NCBI RefSeq assembly: GCF_046097595.1
Contig: NZ_JBJUVG010000001.1
Span: 62,001 to 126,000, forward strand
DNA from: Peptococcus simiae
GTDB taxonomy: Bacteria; Bacillota; Peptococcia; Peptococcales; Peptococcaceae
DNA length: 64,000 nucleotides
Direction: 5' to 3'
Part shown: piece after piece, positions 26,368 to 32,843 of the stretch
How the letters are laid out: each line of letters begins with the position of its first letter
Numbering within the stretch: the first letter of the stretch is position 1
Program-made: the position numbers and the translations under genes
Notes under the pieces: model-generated
The model's input: only the letters and a program-made list of their open reading frames with translations
What the model was told of the DNA's origin: nothing
Databases searched by the model: none

Positions 26368-27240
26368 TTAAACCATGGTGTTGCGGAGCTCGCCAATGCC
26401 TTCAATCCGGGAGATGACTTCATCGCCGGGCTGGAGGAACTTGGGCGGGTCAAAGCCGGCGCCGACGCCGGCCGGGGTCCCGGTGAGGATGATGTCACCG
26501 GGCAGGAGGGTGGTCCCCCGGGAAAAGTCGGCCAGGATGCTGGGGATGTCGAAGATCAGTTCATCGGTCCGGCCATGCTGGCGGCGGTCGCCATTGACAA
26601 AGCTTTCAATGGCCAGGGCCGGCGGGGTGGGCAGGTCGTCCCGGCTGACAATGACCGGGCCCAGGGCACAGAAGCCGTCCAGGCTCTTGCCGTGGAACCA
26701 CTGGCGGTGGGCTGTTTGCAGGTCCCGGGCCGAGTAGTCATTGCCGACGGTGTAGCCGAAGATATGGTCCCAGGCGGCTTCCGGGGCAATGTCCTTGCCC
26801 TCCTTGCCGATGATAAGGGCCAGTTCTACCTCGTAGTCGGCTTCAGCGGTGGCCCCGCCGGAAATATGGACCGGGTCCTGGGGGCCGGTAAAGCGGGAGA
26901 TCATCTTGGAGAAGTAGATGGGGTAGTCAGGCTTGTCCATGGGCATGTCGATGAGGCTCTTAATTTCGTTGACGTGTTCCTTGTAGTTCTTGCCCAGGCA
27001 GATGACATTACGGAGGGCCCGGGGAAAGGGGGCCTGGAGGCTGACAGCGGCCAGGTCAAAGCTTTCGCCGGCGGCCTGCCAGTCTTCAATCGGCAGGTCT
27101 GGGAAGTGGCGGACCAGGTCCAGGAGGTCCCGGATGCCCTGGGCGGCAGCGGGGCCGGTGAGGTCACAGACCCGGTCAGCGGTGAGGGGGCCGAAGCCGG
27201 TTTGGCCATCAGGCCGGTTAAAGGTTGCCCATTTCATCAT
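26368..27240 (-). CDS. Fumarylacetoacetate hydrolase-family protein
   Basis: FAH-family enzymes are Mg/Mn-dependent hydrolases, decarboxylases or isomerases acting on oxo-acids such as fumarylpyruvate, 2-oxohept-3-ene-dioate or oxaloacetate. The 290-aa product has an N-terminal cap of about 75 residues, then the catalytic FAH domain with metal-binding acids in YEVELALIIGK and the motif GNDYSARD, plus DIILTGTPAGVG near the C-terminus. Start MM at 27240 follows AGAAGGA. It lies 27 bp after the sulfur-domain reductase and should be co-transcribed with it. The substrate cannot be chosen from sequence alone. Confidence 0.9.
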   Translation of the reverse strand: MMKWATFNRPDGQTGFGPLTADRVCDLTGPAAAQGIRDLLDLVRHFPDLPIEDWQAAGESFDLAAVSLQAPFPRALRNVICLGKNYKEHVNEIKSLIDMPMDKPDYPIYFSKMISRFTGPQDPVHISGGATAEADYEVELALIIGKEGKDIAPEAAWDHIFGYTVGNDYSARDLQTAHRQWFHGKSLDGFCALGPVIVSRDDLPTPPALAIESFVNGDRRQHGRTDELIFDIPSILADFSRGTTLLPGDIILTGTPAGVGAGFDPPKFLQPGDEVISRIEGIGELRNTMV

Positions 27241-27267
27241 TATTCCTTCTTTCTGGGTGGGGCGCAG

Positions 27268-29652
27268 TTAGATATATAGGGTGGTCTGGCGGTCAGACCG
27301 GTTGAGGTAGTCGTTGAGGTCGACCGGTTGGGCCGGGTCGATGAGGTCGCCGTCGGTCAGGCGGAAGGCCTCCATGCTGGTCCGGCAGGCCAGGAGGTTG
27401 ACGCCGGCGGTCCGGGCCCGGTCCAGGGCGGCTTGCAGGTCGGGCTGGCTGGGCTTATTGAGGCTGCGGCGGAGGCAGCCGGCCAGGCGGTCGGTCGGGT
27501 CCATATGGAAGCGGGCCAGGAAGTCAGCGGCCCTGGTCAGACCGGTGGTCAGGTCGTTGCTTCCGGCAAAGGGGCCGGCATCAGGGGACTTGGCCAGGGA
27601 CCGGATGGCCCAGTAGGCAAAGACGGTATCCACCGGGACGCCCTGGGCCCGGGCGCTGGTGGCCAGGGTCAGGGCAGTGGTGATTTTCTTGGGGTCGGCC
27701 GTGTAGAGGACGAAGGCCAGGCCCCGGGGGGCTTGGTCGGTCCGGCCGGCGGGGGTAACGGTCAGGGTGGTGGTGCCATTGGCCCGGCTTTCTTCGATAG
27801 AGGCGCCCTGGGCGGTGCAGTAGCGGCGGACTTCTTCAACCTGGCTGTCCGGGAGGACCAGGCGGAGGGGTTGACCGGCCGGGGCGGCAGCCAGGTGACG
27901 GGCCGCCTCCAGAATAGGCTCAGGACAGCGGAGGCCGGTCAGGTCCAGGCTGGTCGGGGCTGTCTGGTCGGCCGGCCCGGGGGCCGGTGCAGCCGGGAGG
28001 GGCCGGGCCTTGAGCTGGTTTTTCAGGCCGCTGTAAAGGCGGAAGCCGCCGCCCAGGTTGACCACGTCAAAGCCCTTCTGGGTCAGGAGCCGGGCGGCAT
28101 AGTAGCCCCGGAGGCCGATGGCACAGTGGATGTAGATGGGCCGGTCCTTGGGCAGGTCATCGAGCCGTCCCCGGAGGTCATCCAGGGGGATGAGGGTGGC
28201 TTCCTTGATGTGGCCGGCCTTGTACTCGGCCGGAGTCCGGACATCCAGGATATAGGCCCCGTCAGCGGCCAGGTCATCCAGGCAGGTGGCCGGCTGGATG
28301 GCCAGGCCATCACGGACATTTTGGGCCACATAGCCGGCAAAGTTAACCGGGGCCTTGGCGGTAGAGTAGGGCGGGGCATAGCAGAGTTCCAAGTCGGCCA
28401 GGTCATAGACGGAGAGGCCCCCGTAGATAGCGGTAGCGATGATATCAATGGTCTTGTGGACCTCTGAATGGCCGACGCACTGGGCGCCGTAGAGGGCCCC
28501 GTCTGAAGGCCGGTAGAGGACCTTGAGGAGGAGGCTATTGGCGCCGGGGTAGTAGCCGGCGTGGTCAGAGGGGTAAAGGTGGAGGGCCTGGTAGGGGAGG
28601 TCCATTTTCTTTAAGGTCTTTTCATTATTGCCGCAGGAGGCGGCGGTCAGCCGGAAACATTTTAAGACTGAAGAGCCCAGGGTGCCCTGGTAGGCCACCT
28701 CCCGGCCACAGATGTGGTCGGCGACCAGCTTGCCCTGGCGGTTGGCCGGGCCGGCCAGGGGGACTAGGGTGTCATAGCCCAGGACAAAGTCCCTGACCTG
28801 GATGGCATCGCCGACGGCATAGATGTCCGGGTCAGAGGTCTGCAGCTGGTCATTGACCAGGATAGCCCCCCGGTCGCTCAGGTCCAGGCCGGCGGCCTTG
28901 GTCAGGTCTGATTCCGGCCGGACCCCGATGGCCAGGACGGTGAAATCGGTTTCTAGGCTGGACCCGTCATTTAAGTGGACGGTCCGGCCCTCATCGGCAA
29001 AGCCGGTGACCTGGGTTTCCAGGCGGAGGTCAATACCCTGGCTCAGGAGCTCGGTATGGAGGGGGGCCACCACTTCCGGGTCCAGGGGCCCCAGGACCTG
29101 GGGTGACCCTTCAAGGAGGGCCACATCCAGGCCTCGTTCGCGGAGGTTTTCGGCCACTTCCAGGCCAATAAAGCCGCCGCCAATGACGGTGGCATGCCGG
29201 GCCTGGGGGATTTCCGCCAGGATCCCGTCCATATCGGCCAGGTGCCGGAGCCGGTGGATATGGCTGGCGCCGGCCAGGCCCTCAATGGGTGGGCTGACCG
29301 GTTCGGCTCCGGGGGAGAGGACCAGGACATCGTAGGCCTCGGTATAGGTCCGGTTGCCGGCGGTGTCTTGGACGGTCAGGGTCTTGGCTGCCCGGTCAAT
29401 GGCGGTAACGGTGGCATGGAGGCGGACATCCAGGTTAAAGCGGCTGTGGAGCGATTCGGGGCTTTGCAGAATCAGGGCCTCACGCTTGGCAATGGCCCCA
29501 CTGAGATGGTAGGGGAGGCCGCAATTGGCAAAGGAAACGGCATCGCCCCGTTCCAAGATGAGGATTTCTGCTTCTTCATCCAGGCGGCGGAGGCGGGCAG
29601 CACAGGACGCGCCACCGGCAACGCCTCCGATAATAATCACTTTTTTAGACAT
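27268..29652 (-). CDS. CoA-disulfide reductase-type flavoprotein fused to rhodanese, TusA and DsrE-like domains
   Basis: This 794-aa protein joins four modules. Residues 1 to about 440 are an FAD/NAD(P)-dependent pyridine nucleotide-disulfide reductase (IIIGGVAGGASCAARLRR; single active-site cysteine in SFANCGLPY, C44). Residues about 455-545 are a rhodanese domain with the cysteine in CAIGLRGY (C510). Residues about 568-640 are a TusA/SirA domain with the CPxP motif (CPEP, C576). The rest is a DsrE/DrsE_2-like domain with a late cysteine (C756, ACRTSMEAF). All four predicted catalytic cysteines are present. The set suggests movement of persulfide sulfur along the chain and reduction of CoA disulfide, polysulfide or CoA persulfide in the cytoplasm. 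The start at 29652 follows GGAGGA. Its neighbour is an FAH-family gene. Confidence 0.93.
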   Translation of the reverse strand: MSKKVIIIGGVAGGASCAARLRRLDEEAEILILERGDAVSFANCGLPYHLSGAIAKREALILQSPESLHSRFNLDVRLHATVTAIDRAAKTLTVQDTAGNRTYTEAYDVLVLSPGAEPVSPPIEGLAGASHIHRLRHLADMDGILAEIPQARHATVIGGGFIGLEVAENLRERGLDVALLEGSPQVLGPLDPEVVAPLHTELLSQGIDLRLETQVTGFADEGRTVHLNDGSSLETDFTVLAIGVRPESDLTKAAGLDLSDRGAILVNDQLQTSDPDIYAVGDAIQVRDFVLGYDTLVPLAGPANRQGKLVADHICGREVAYQGTLGSSVLKCFRLTAASCGNNEKTLKKMDLPYQALHLYPSDHAGYYPGANSLLLKVLYRPSDGALYGAQCVGHSEVHKTIDIIATAIYGGLSVYDLADLELCYAPPYSTAKAPVNFAGYVAQNVRDGLAIQPATCLDDLAADGAYILDVRTPAEYKAGHIKEATLIPLDDLRGRLDDLPKDRPIYIHCAIGLRGYYAARLLTQKGFDVVNLGGGFRLYSGLKNQLKARPLPAAPAPGPADQTAPTSLDLTGLRCPEPILEAARHLAAAPAGQPLRLVLPDSQVEEVRRYCTAQGASIEESRANGTTTLTVTPAGRTDQAPRGLAFVLYTADPKKITTALTLATSARAQGVPVDTVFAYWAIRSLAKSPDAGPFAGSNDLTTGLTRAADFLARFHMDPTDRLAGCLRRSLNKPSQPDLQAALDRARTAGVNLLACRTSMEAFRLTDGDLIDPAQPVDLNDYLNRSDRQTTLYI

Positions 29653-29726
29653 GATTCCTCCTTGTGGGTGGGCAAGATGGTGTGGGATTTTGAAAAAATA
29701 GGCTTTTTTTCGGCTGAATTGTCTGT

Positions 29727-29756
29727 ATTATAGCACAGTCATGAAAGGCTGGACAA
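29727..29756 (-). promoter_or_regulatory. Promoter of the CoA-disulfide reductase operon
   Basis: On the minus strand TTGTCC (29756-29751) and TATAAT (29732-29727) are 18 bp apart. The -10 is perfect and the -35 is partial. It shares its -35 bases with the divergent plus-strand promoter. Confidence 0.65.
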
Positions 29757-29778
29757 GCCGGGGGAAAAGGGGTATAAT
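29750..29778 (+). promoter_or_regulatory. Promoter of the FixC/FixX-like operon
   Basis: TGGACA (29750-29755) and TATAAT (29773-29778) are separated by 17 bp, a near-consensus sigma-A promoter. It starts a leader of about 190 nt before the FixC-like gene. Confidence 0.8.
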
Positions 29779-29867
29779 ACTAACCATAAGAAATACTTAT
29801 CTAATAAAAGCCGGAAGAGACCCTTATTCACCAAAGAATAGGTTATACTTTATATAAGGAGAAACTA

Positions 29868-29936
29868 TTGCTTTGTTGGCGCCGATCTCTTCGGCAAGTG
29901 CCTTCGCATTGGAGCGGGAAACCGTCCTGCTTATGA
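29868..29936 (+). CDS. Possible 22-codon leader ORF upstream of the FixC-like gene
   Basis: AAGGAG at 29856-29861 sits 6 bp before TTG 29868, and the frame runs 22 codons to TGA 29934-29936. The peptide is rich in Arg, Ser and Trp and has two Cys. The same DNA can fold into two hairpins (GCCGA/TCGGC at 29881-29895 and GGAGCGG/CCGTCC around 29911-29928). It may be a regulatory leader or a structured RNA element; I match it to no riboswitch class. A coincidental ORF is possible. Confidence 0.35.
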   Translation: MLCWRRSLRQVPSHWSGKPSCL

Positions 29937-29973
29937 GACCATTCTTCCAAAACGAGTAAACGAGGTGGAAAAG

Positions 29974-31257
29974 ATGTCTGAAGAAAAATTCGATGTTATC
30001 GTTATTGGCGGTGGTCTAGCCGGTTTGTCAGCAGCTTATCGACTAGCCAAAGCGGAAAAAGAAGTGCTGGTAATTGAAAAGGGGCCCCATTGCGGGTCAA
30101 AAAACGTGTCCGGTGGCCGGCTTTATACCTATGCCCTGGATGCCCTCATGGGGGACGAGTGGAAGGGTAAGGCCCCCCTGGAACGGGAAATCACCCGGGA
30201 AATGCTCATGCTCATGACCGATGATGAAGCCATGACCATTGATACCTCCGTCCATGCCCAGCATGGCCAATCTTACAGTGTATTGCGTAACCATTTCGAC
30301 CGCTGGCTGGCTGACCAGTGCGAAGAGCTTGGGGCCATGGTCATTGGCGACTCGACCGTAACGGATTTAATCCGGCGGGACGGGAAGGTTTGCGGCGTTG
30401 TGGTCGGTGAAGAAGAACTGGAAGCCGACCTCATTATTGACGCCGAAGGGGTCAACCCCCTGGTGGCTGAGCGGTCCGGGGTCATTGCCCCTATTAAACT
30501 GGAAAATATCGCTGTCGCTGCCAAGTATGTCATCCGCCTGGATGAAAAGGTCATCCGGGACCGGTTTGGCCTGGAAGGGGATGAAGGGGCAGCCATGCTC
30601 GGCATGGGGAGCGCCAATAAGGGTATCTTTGGCGGTCTCTTCCTATATACCAATAAGGACAGTATTTCCATCGGCTTGGTCCAGGATTCCAAGACCTGGA
30701 AAGAGCACGGGGAACACCTGCCGACAGCCATCGAAGACTTGAAAGAGCACCCGGTCATCGGTAAGTACCTGGAAGGCGGGGAAGTGGTGGAATACACCGC
30801 CCACCTGATCCCTGAAGGGGGCTTTGACAGCTTTTCCGAATTCTGCGGCGACGGCATCCTAGTGGCCGGGGACGCCGCCGGCCTCTGTATGAACCGGGGC
30901 TTTACCGTCCGCGGCATGGACTATGCCATCATGAGCGGGATTGCCGCTGCAGAAACGGCCATCAGCGCCCTGGAAGAAGGCATCTTTACCAAGGACTTCT
31001 TAAAGAGCTATGAAAGCCGGCTGCAAAAGACCGTCCTGGAGGACTTCAAGACCCTCCGCAAGGGCCATGGCTACATGGCCGGGTCCAACAAGCTCTTCAC
31101 CACCTATCCAAAAATGGCCATTGATGTCATGCATTCCCTCTATAATGTAGACGGGGCACCGGCCGAACCGGTCATGACCTTGCTCCGCCGGAACCTGAAA
31201 GGCATCAATCTGACCGGGATTGCCAAAGACTTACTGAAGGGGGTTCGTTCCTTATGA
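29974..31257 (+). CDS. FixC-like FAD-dependent oxidoreductase
   Basis: I choose ATG 29974 (427 aa) over the in-frame GTG 29965, because the GAGGTGG site at 29962-29968 then has proper spacing. The N-terminus has the FAD-binding GGGLAGLSAAYRLAKAEKEV with a following IEKG, and a late FAD motif GDAAGLCMNRGFTVRGMDYA. This is the FixC/ETF-quinone oxidoreductase/geranylgeranyl-reductase family, which passes electrons between electron-transfer flavoprotein and quinone, with FixX as the 4Fe-4S partner. FixX follows with an overlapping start. No etfA or etfB (fixB or fixA) gene is nearby, so the electron donor is encoded elsewhere or differs. Confidence 0.92.
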   Translation: MSEEKFDVIVIGGGLAGLSAAYRLAKAEKEVLVIEKGPHCGSKNVSGGRLYTYALDALMGDEWKGKAPLEREITREMLMLMTDDEAMTIDTSVHAQHGQSYSVLRNHFDRWLADQCEELGAMVIGDSTVTDLIRRDGKVCGVVVGEEELEADLIIDAEGVNPLVAERSGVIAPIKLENIAVAAKYVIRLDEKVIRDRFGLEGDEGAAMLGMGSANKGIFGGLFLYTNKDSISIGLVQDSKTWKEHGEHLPTAIEDLKEHPVIGKYLEGGEVVEYTAHLIPEGGFDSFSEFCGDGILVAGDAAGLCMNRGFTVRGMDYAIMSGIAAAETAISALEEGIFTKDFLKSYESRLQKTVLEDFKTLRKGHGYMAGSNKLFTTYPKMAIDVMHSLYNVDGAPAEPVMTLLRRNLKGINLTGIAKDLLKGVRSL

Positions 31258-31559
31258 TGAAACGGATGAATATGGATGACCGCCTGGCGGCCACCCGGTT
31301 TGACAGTGATGACGCCAATGCCCATATTGTCATTGACAAGGAAGCCTGCCGGACTTGCAGCCACAAGGCCTGCACCTACAGCTGCCCGGCGGAACGGTAT
31401 AAATGGGACGAGGAAAATGATGTTATGACCTTTGACCATGTGGGCTGCCTGGAATGTGGGAACTGCCGGCTGGTTTGTGAGCGACTCAATGAACGCCGCC
31501 CCGGCTATGACTGGAATTACCCCATCCATGGTAAGGGCTTCATCGCCAAAGAAGGCTAA
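31254..31559 (+). CDS. FixX-like ferredoxin
   Basis: This 101-aa protein contains the conserved cysteine set of FixX-type ferredoxins (CRTCSHKACTYSCP, then CLECGNCRLVC), enough for an iron-sulfur centre, probably a 4Fe-4S cluster. It overlaps the FixC-like gene at ATGATGA, so translation is coupled, and the two products probably form one complex at the membrane. The C-terminal NYPIHGKGF segment is typical of the family. Confidence 0.93.
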   Translation: MMKRMNMDDRLAATRFDSDDANAHIVIDKEACRTCSHKACTYSCPAERYKWDEENDVMTFDHVGCLECGNCRLVCERLNERRPGYDWNYPIHGKGFIAKEG

Positions 31560-31584
31560 TCAATCTATAGAAAATAAGCTAAGG

Positions 31585-31617
31585 ATAACGTCGGGCTCAC
31601 CTGGCGTTATTTTTTTG
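31585..31617 (+). terminator. Intrinsic terminator after the FixX-like gene
   Basis: ATAACGTC (31585-31592) pairs with GGCGTTAT (31603-31610), one G-U pair, followed by TTTTTT. Confidence 0.82.
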
Positions 31618-31664
31618 CGCCGGTTAGCGGGTGACCAAAGCTAAAAAAAGATGACAAAAGAGGG

Positions 31665-31670
31665 TATAAT
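31665..31670 (+). promoter_or_regulatory. -10 box for the PASTA-like gene
   Basis: A perfect TATAAT lies 50 bp before the start codon, downstream of a terminator. No clear -35 hexamer is seen at the right distance. Confidence 0.45.
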
Positions 31671-31719
31671 GGCCTAAAAGCGCATTGGATAGGGGCTCGG
31701 CCCCGGAGAGGGGGAGCAA

Positions 31720-32277
31720 ATGATTCCTAAGCTACTGGTGAACGCAGGTAAGTTGGGCCTAAAGATGGCCGTCAGCCACCTGCCCGAAGTCAAGCAGGTG
31801 GCTGATGAGACCCGCAAGCATGTCAAAACCCACCTGGATGAAACCGTCAAGGTGCCGGACCTGGTTCGGAAGGGTTTTCCCTTGACCCTTGAGGAGGCGG
31901 AAAGGCTATTGACCAATGTCGGCCTGGAGATCCTCCCGGTGCCCCTAAAGCCGGTGGAAGCGGCGGTGGCCTATGCCGATGACTTTGCCGGCCAGGTGGT
32001 GGCGGTCAATCCCAAGCCGGGCAAGCGGGTGGCCAAGGGGACCCTGGTGGTGGTTCGCTACCTGCCGGAGGAAGTCCTCCTGGCCAGCCAGGACCTGGCC
32101 GCCGCAAAAGCCCGGGACAAGGCCGACCGGAAGGCCGCCCGGGCCCAGCGGATTGCCCAGCGGAAGGACCGGTTGGCCGACCTCATGGCCGATGGTAAAA
32201 GCAAGGCCGGTGGGGTGACGACCAAGGCCAAGGAAGGCCTGGACCAGGTGCTTCGTAAGGATAAAGAGGGCCAATAA
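31720..32277 (+). CDS. Small PASTA-like domain protein of unknown function
   Basis: This 185-aa protein has no signal peptide or membrane segment. Residues about 43-117 look like one PASTA domain (VPDLVRKGFPLTLEEAERLL..., ending VNPKPGKRVAKGTLVVVRYL), the module that in PknB-type kinases and PBPs senses muropeptides outside the cell. The C-terminal 65 residues are very basic and helical (many Lys, Arg, Ala), perhaps a coiled coil or a nucleic-acid or membrane-surface binding tail. It is a single-gene unit between terminators, with GGGGAG before ATG. The cytoplasmic setting of a PASTA fold is unusual. Function not known. Confidence 0.75.
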   Translation: MIPKLLVNAGKLGLKMAVSHLPEVKQVADETRKHVKTHLDETVKVPDLVRKGFPLTLEEAERLLTNVGLEILPVPLKPVEAAVAYADDFAGQVVAVNPKPGKRVAKGTLVVVRYLPEEVLLASQDLAAAKARDKADRKAARAQRIAQRKDRLADLMADGKSKAGGVTTKAKEGLDQVLRKDKEGQ

Positions 32278-32281
32278 AGCT

Positions 32282-32312
32282 AAAAAAGATGCCTGAAGGC
32301 ATCTTTTTTTTT
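32282..32312 (+). terminator. Intrinsic terminator after the PASTA-like gene
   Basis: AAAAAAGATGCC-TGAA-GGCATCTTTTTT forms a perfect stem with a tetraloop and a long T-run, directly after the stop codon. Confidence 0.92.
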
Positions 32313-32401
32313 ACTCTTTTTGCTTTTAGTCAGGCGGGCCGGGGTGCCCGGTCGGTAACCCCGGTTAACGAAATAAGGGTATAGCGGGAGCTATTTTTTG
32401 T

Positions 32402-32410
32402 TGCTATACT
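32402..32410 (+). promoter_or_regulatory. Extended -10 promoter of the DUF454/ABC operon
   Basis: TGCTATACT fits the TGn-TATAAT extended -10 pattern with one change. It lies 62 bp before the start codon, and the predicted operator follows 16 bp later. Confidence 0.55.
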
Positions 32411-32426
32411 AAATTCGACGAATAGA

Positions 32427-32442
32427 GTTAGCTGTTTCTAAC
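32427..32442 (+). promoter_or_regulatory. GTTAG/CTAAC inverted repeat, candidate operator
   Basis: GTTAGCTGTTTCTAAC is a perfect 5-bp inverted repeat with a 6-bp spacer, placed just after the expected transcription start. It matches GTTAGCTGCTGTTAAC at 37251 in 13 of 16 positions. A DtxR-like regulator is encoded in the same operon. Confidence 0.5.
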
Positions 32443-32471
32443 CAAGAGCCCGGCATATGAAAGGAGAGGTT

Positions 32472-32843
32472 ATGCGGTACTTATTTTTTCTACTTGGCAG
32501 CCTGGCCCTGGCTTGTGGTACCCTGGGAATCATCCTCCCGGTTTTGCCAACGGTTCCCTTTTACCTTTTGGCGGCGGCCTGCTTCGGAAAAAGCTCTGAC
32601 AGGTTTCATCGGTACTTTACCCAGACGGCCTTTTACCGAAATTACTGCGCAGCTTACCTGGAAAAAGGCGGTATGACCCGGCGGCAAAAGATAAAGATTT
32701 TACTGTTGTCAACGGTCCTTCTGACAGCAGCCATTATTTTTGCCCCCTATGTTCAGGTAAGAGTGGGCCTGATTATACTCATGGCGGTGAAGTACTATAT
32801 CTTCGCCTGCCGGATCCCTACATTGAAAGAGGAAAATGCATGA
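32472..32843 (+). CDS. DUF454 (YbaN) family inner-membrane protein
   Basis: The start is placed at ATG 32472 (123 aa) behind AAGGAGAGG, not at the upstream ATG 32457, which lies before that site. The protein has the DUF454 signature: an N-terminal membrane segment with LACGTLGIILPVLPTVPFYLLAAACFGKSS, a conserved FHRYF...YRNYCAAYLEKGGMTRRQK loop and two further hydrophobic stretches. The biochemical role of DUF454 is not established. Its stop overlaps the next ABC gene (ATGA), linking it to that transporter pair. Confidence 0.88.
   Translation: MRYLFFLLGSLALACGTLGIILPVLPTVPFYLLAAACFGKSSDRFHRYFTQTAFYRNYCAAYLEKGGMTRRQKIKILLLSTVLLTAAIIFAPYVQVRVGLIILMAVKYYIFACRIPTLKEENA

Noticed and set aside
27328..28467. 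Plus-strand open frame of 379 codons opposite the sulfur-fusion reductase
   Set aside because: It is antisense to a motif-rich gene, has repetitive Gly/Gln/Val composition and no start signal.
31622..31637. A further GTTAGC operator near 31622
   Set aside because: Only one half site is present, it lies in the tail of a terminator and no promoter overlaps it.
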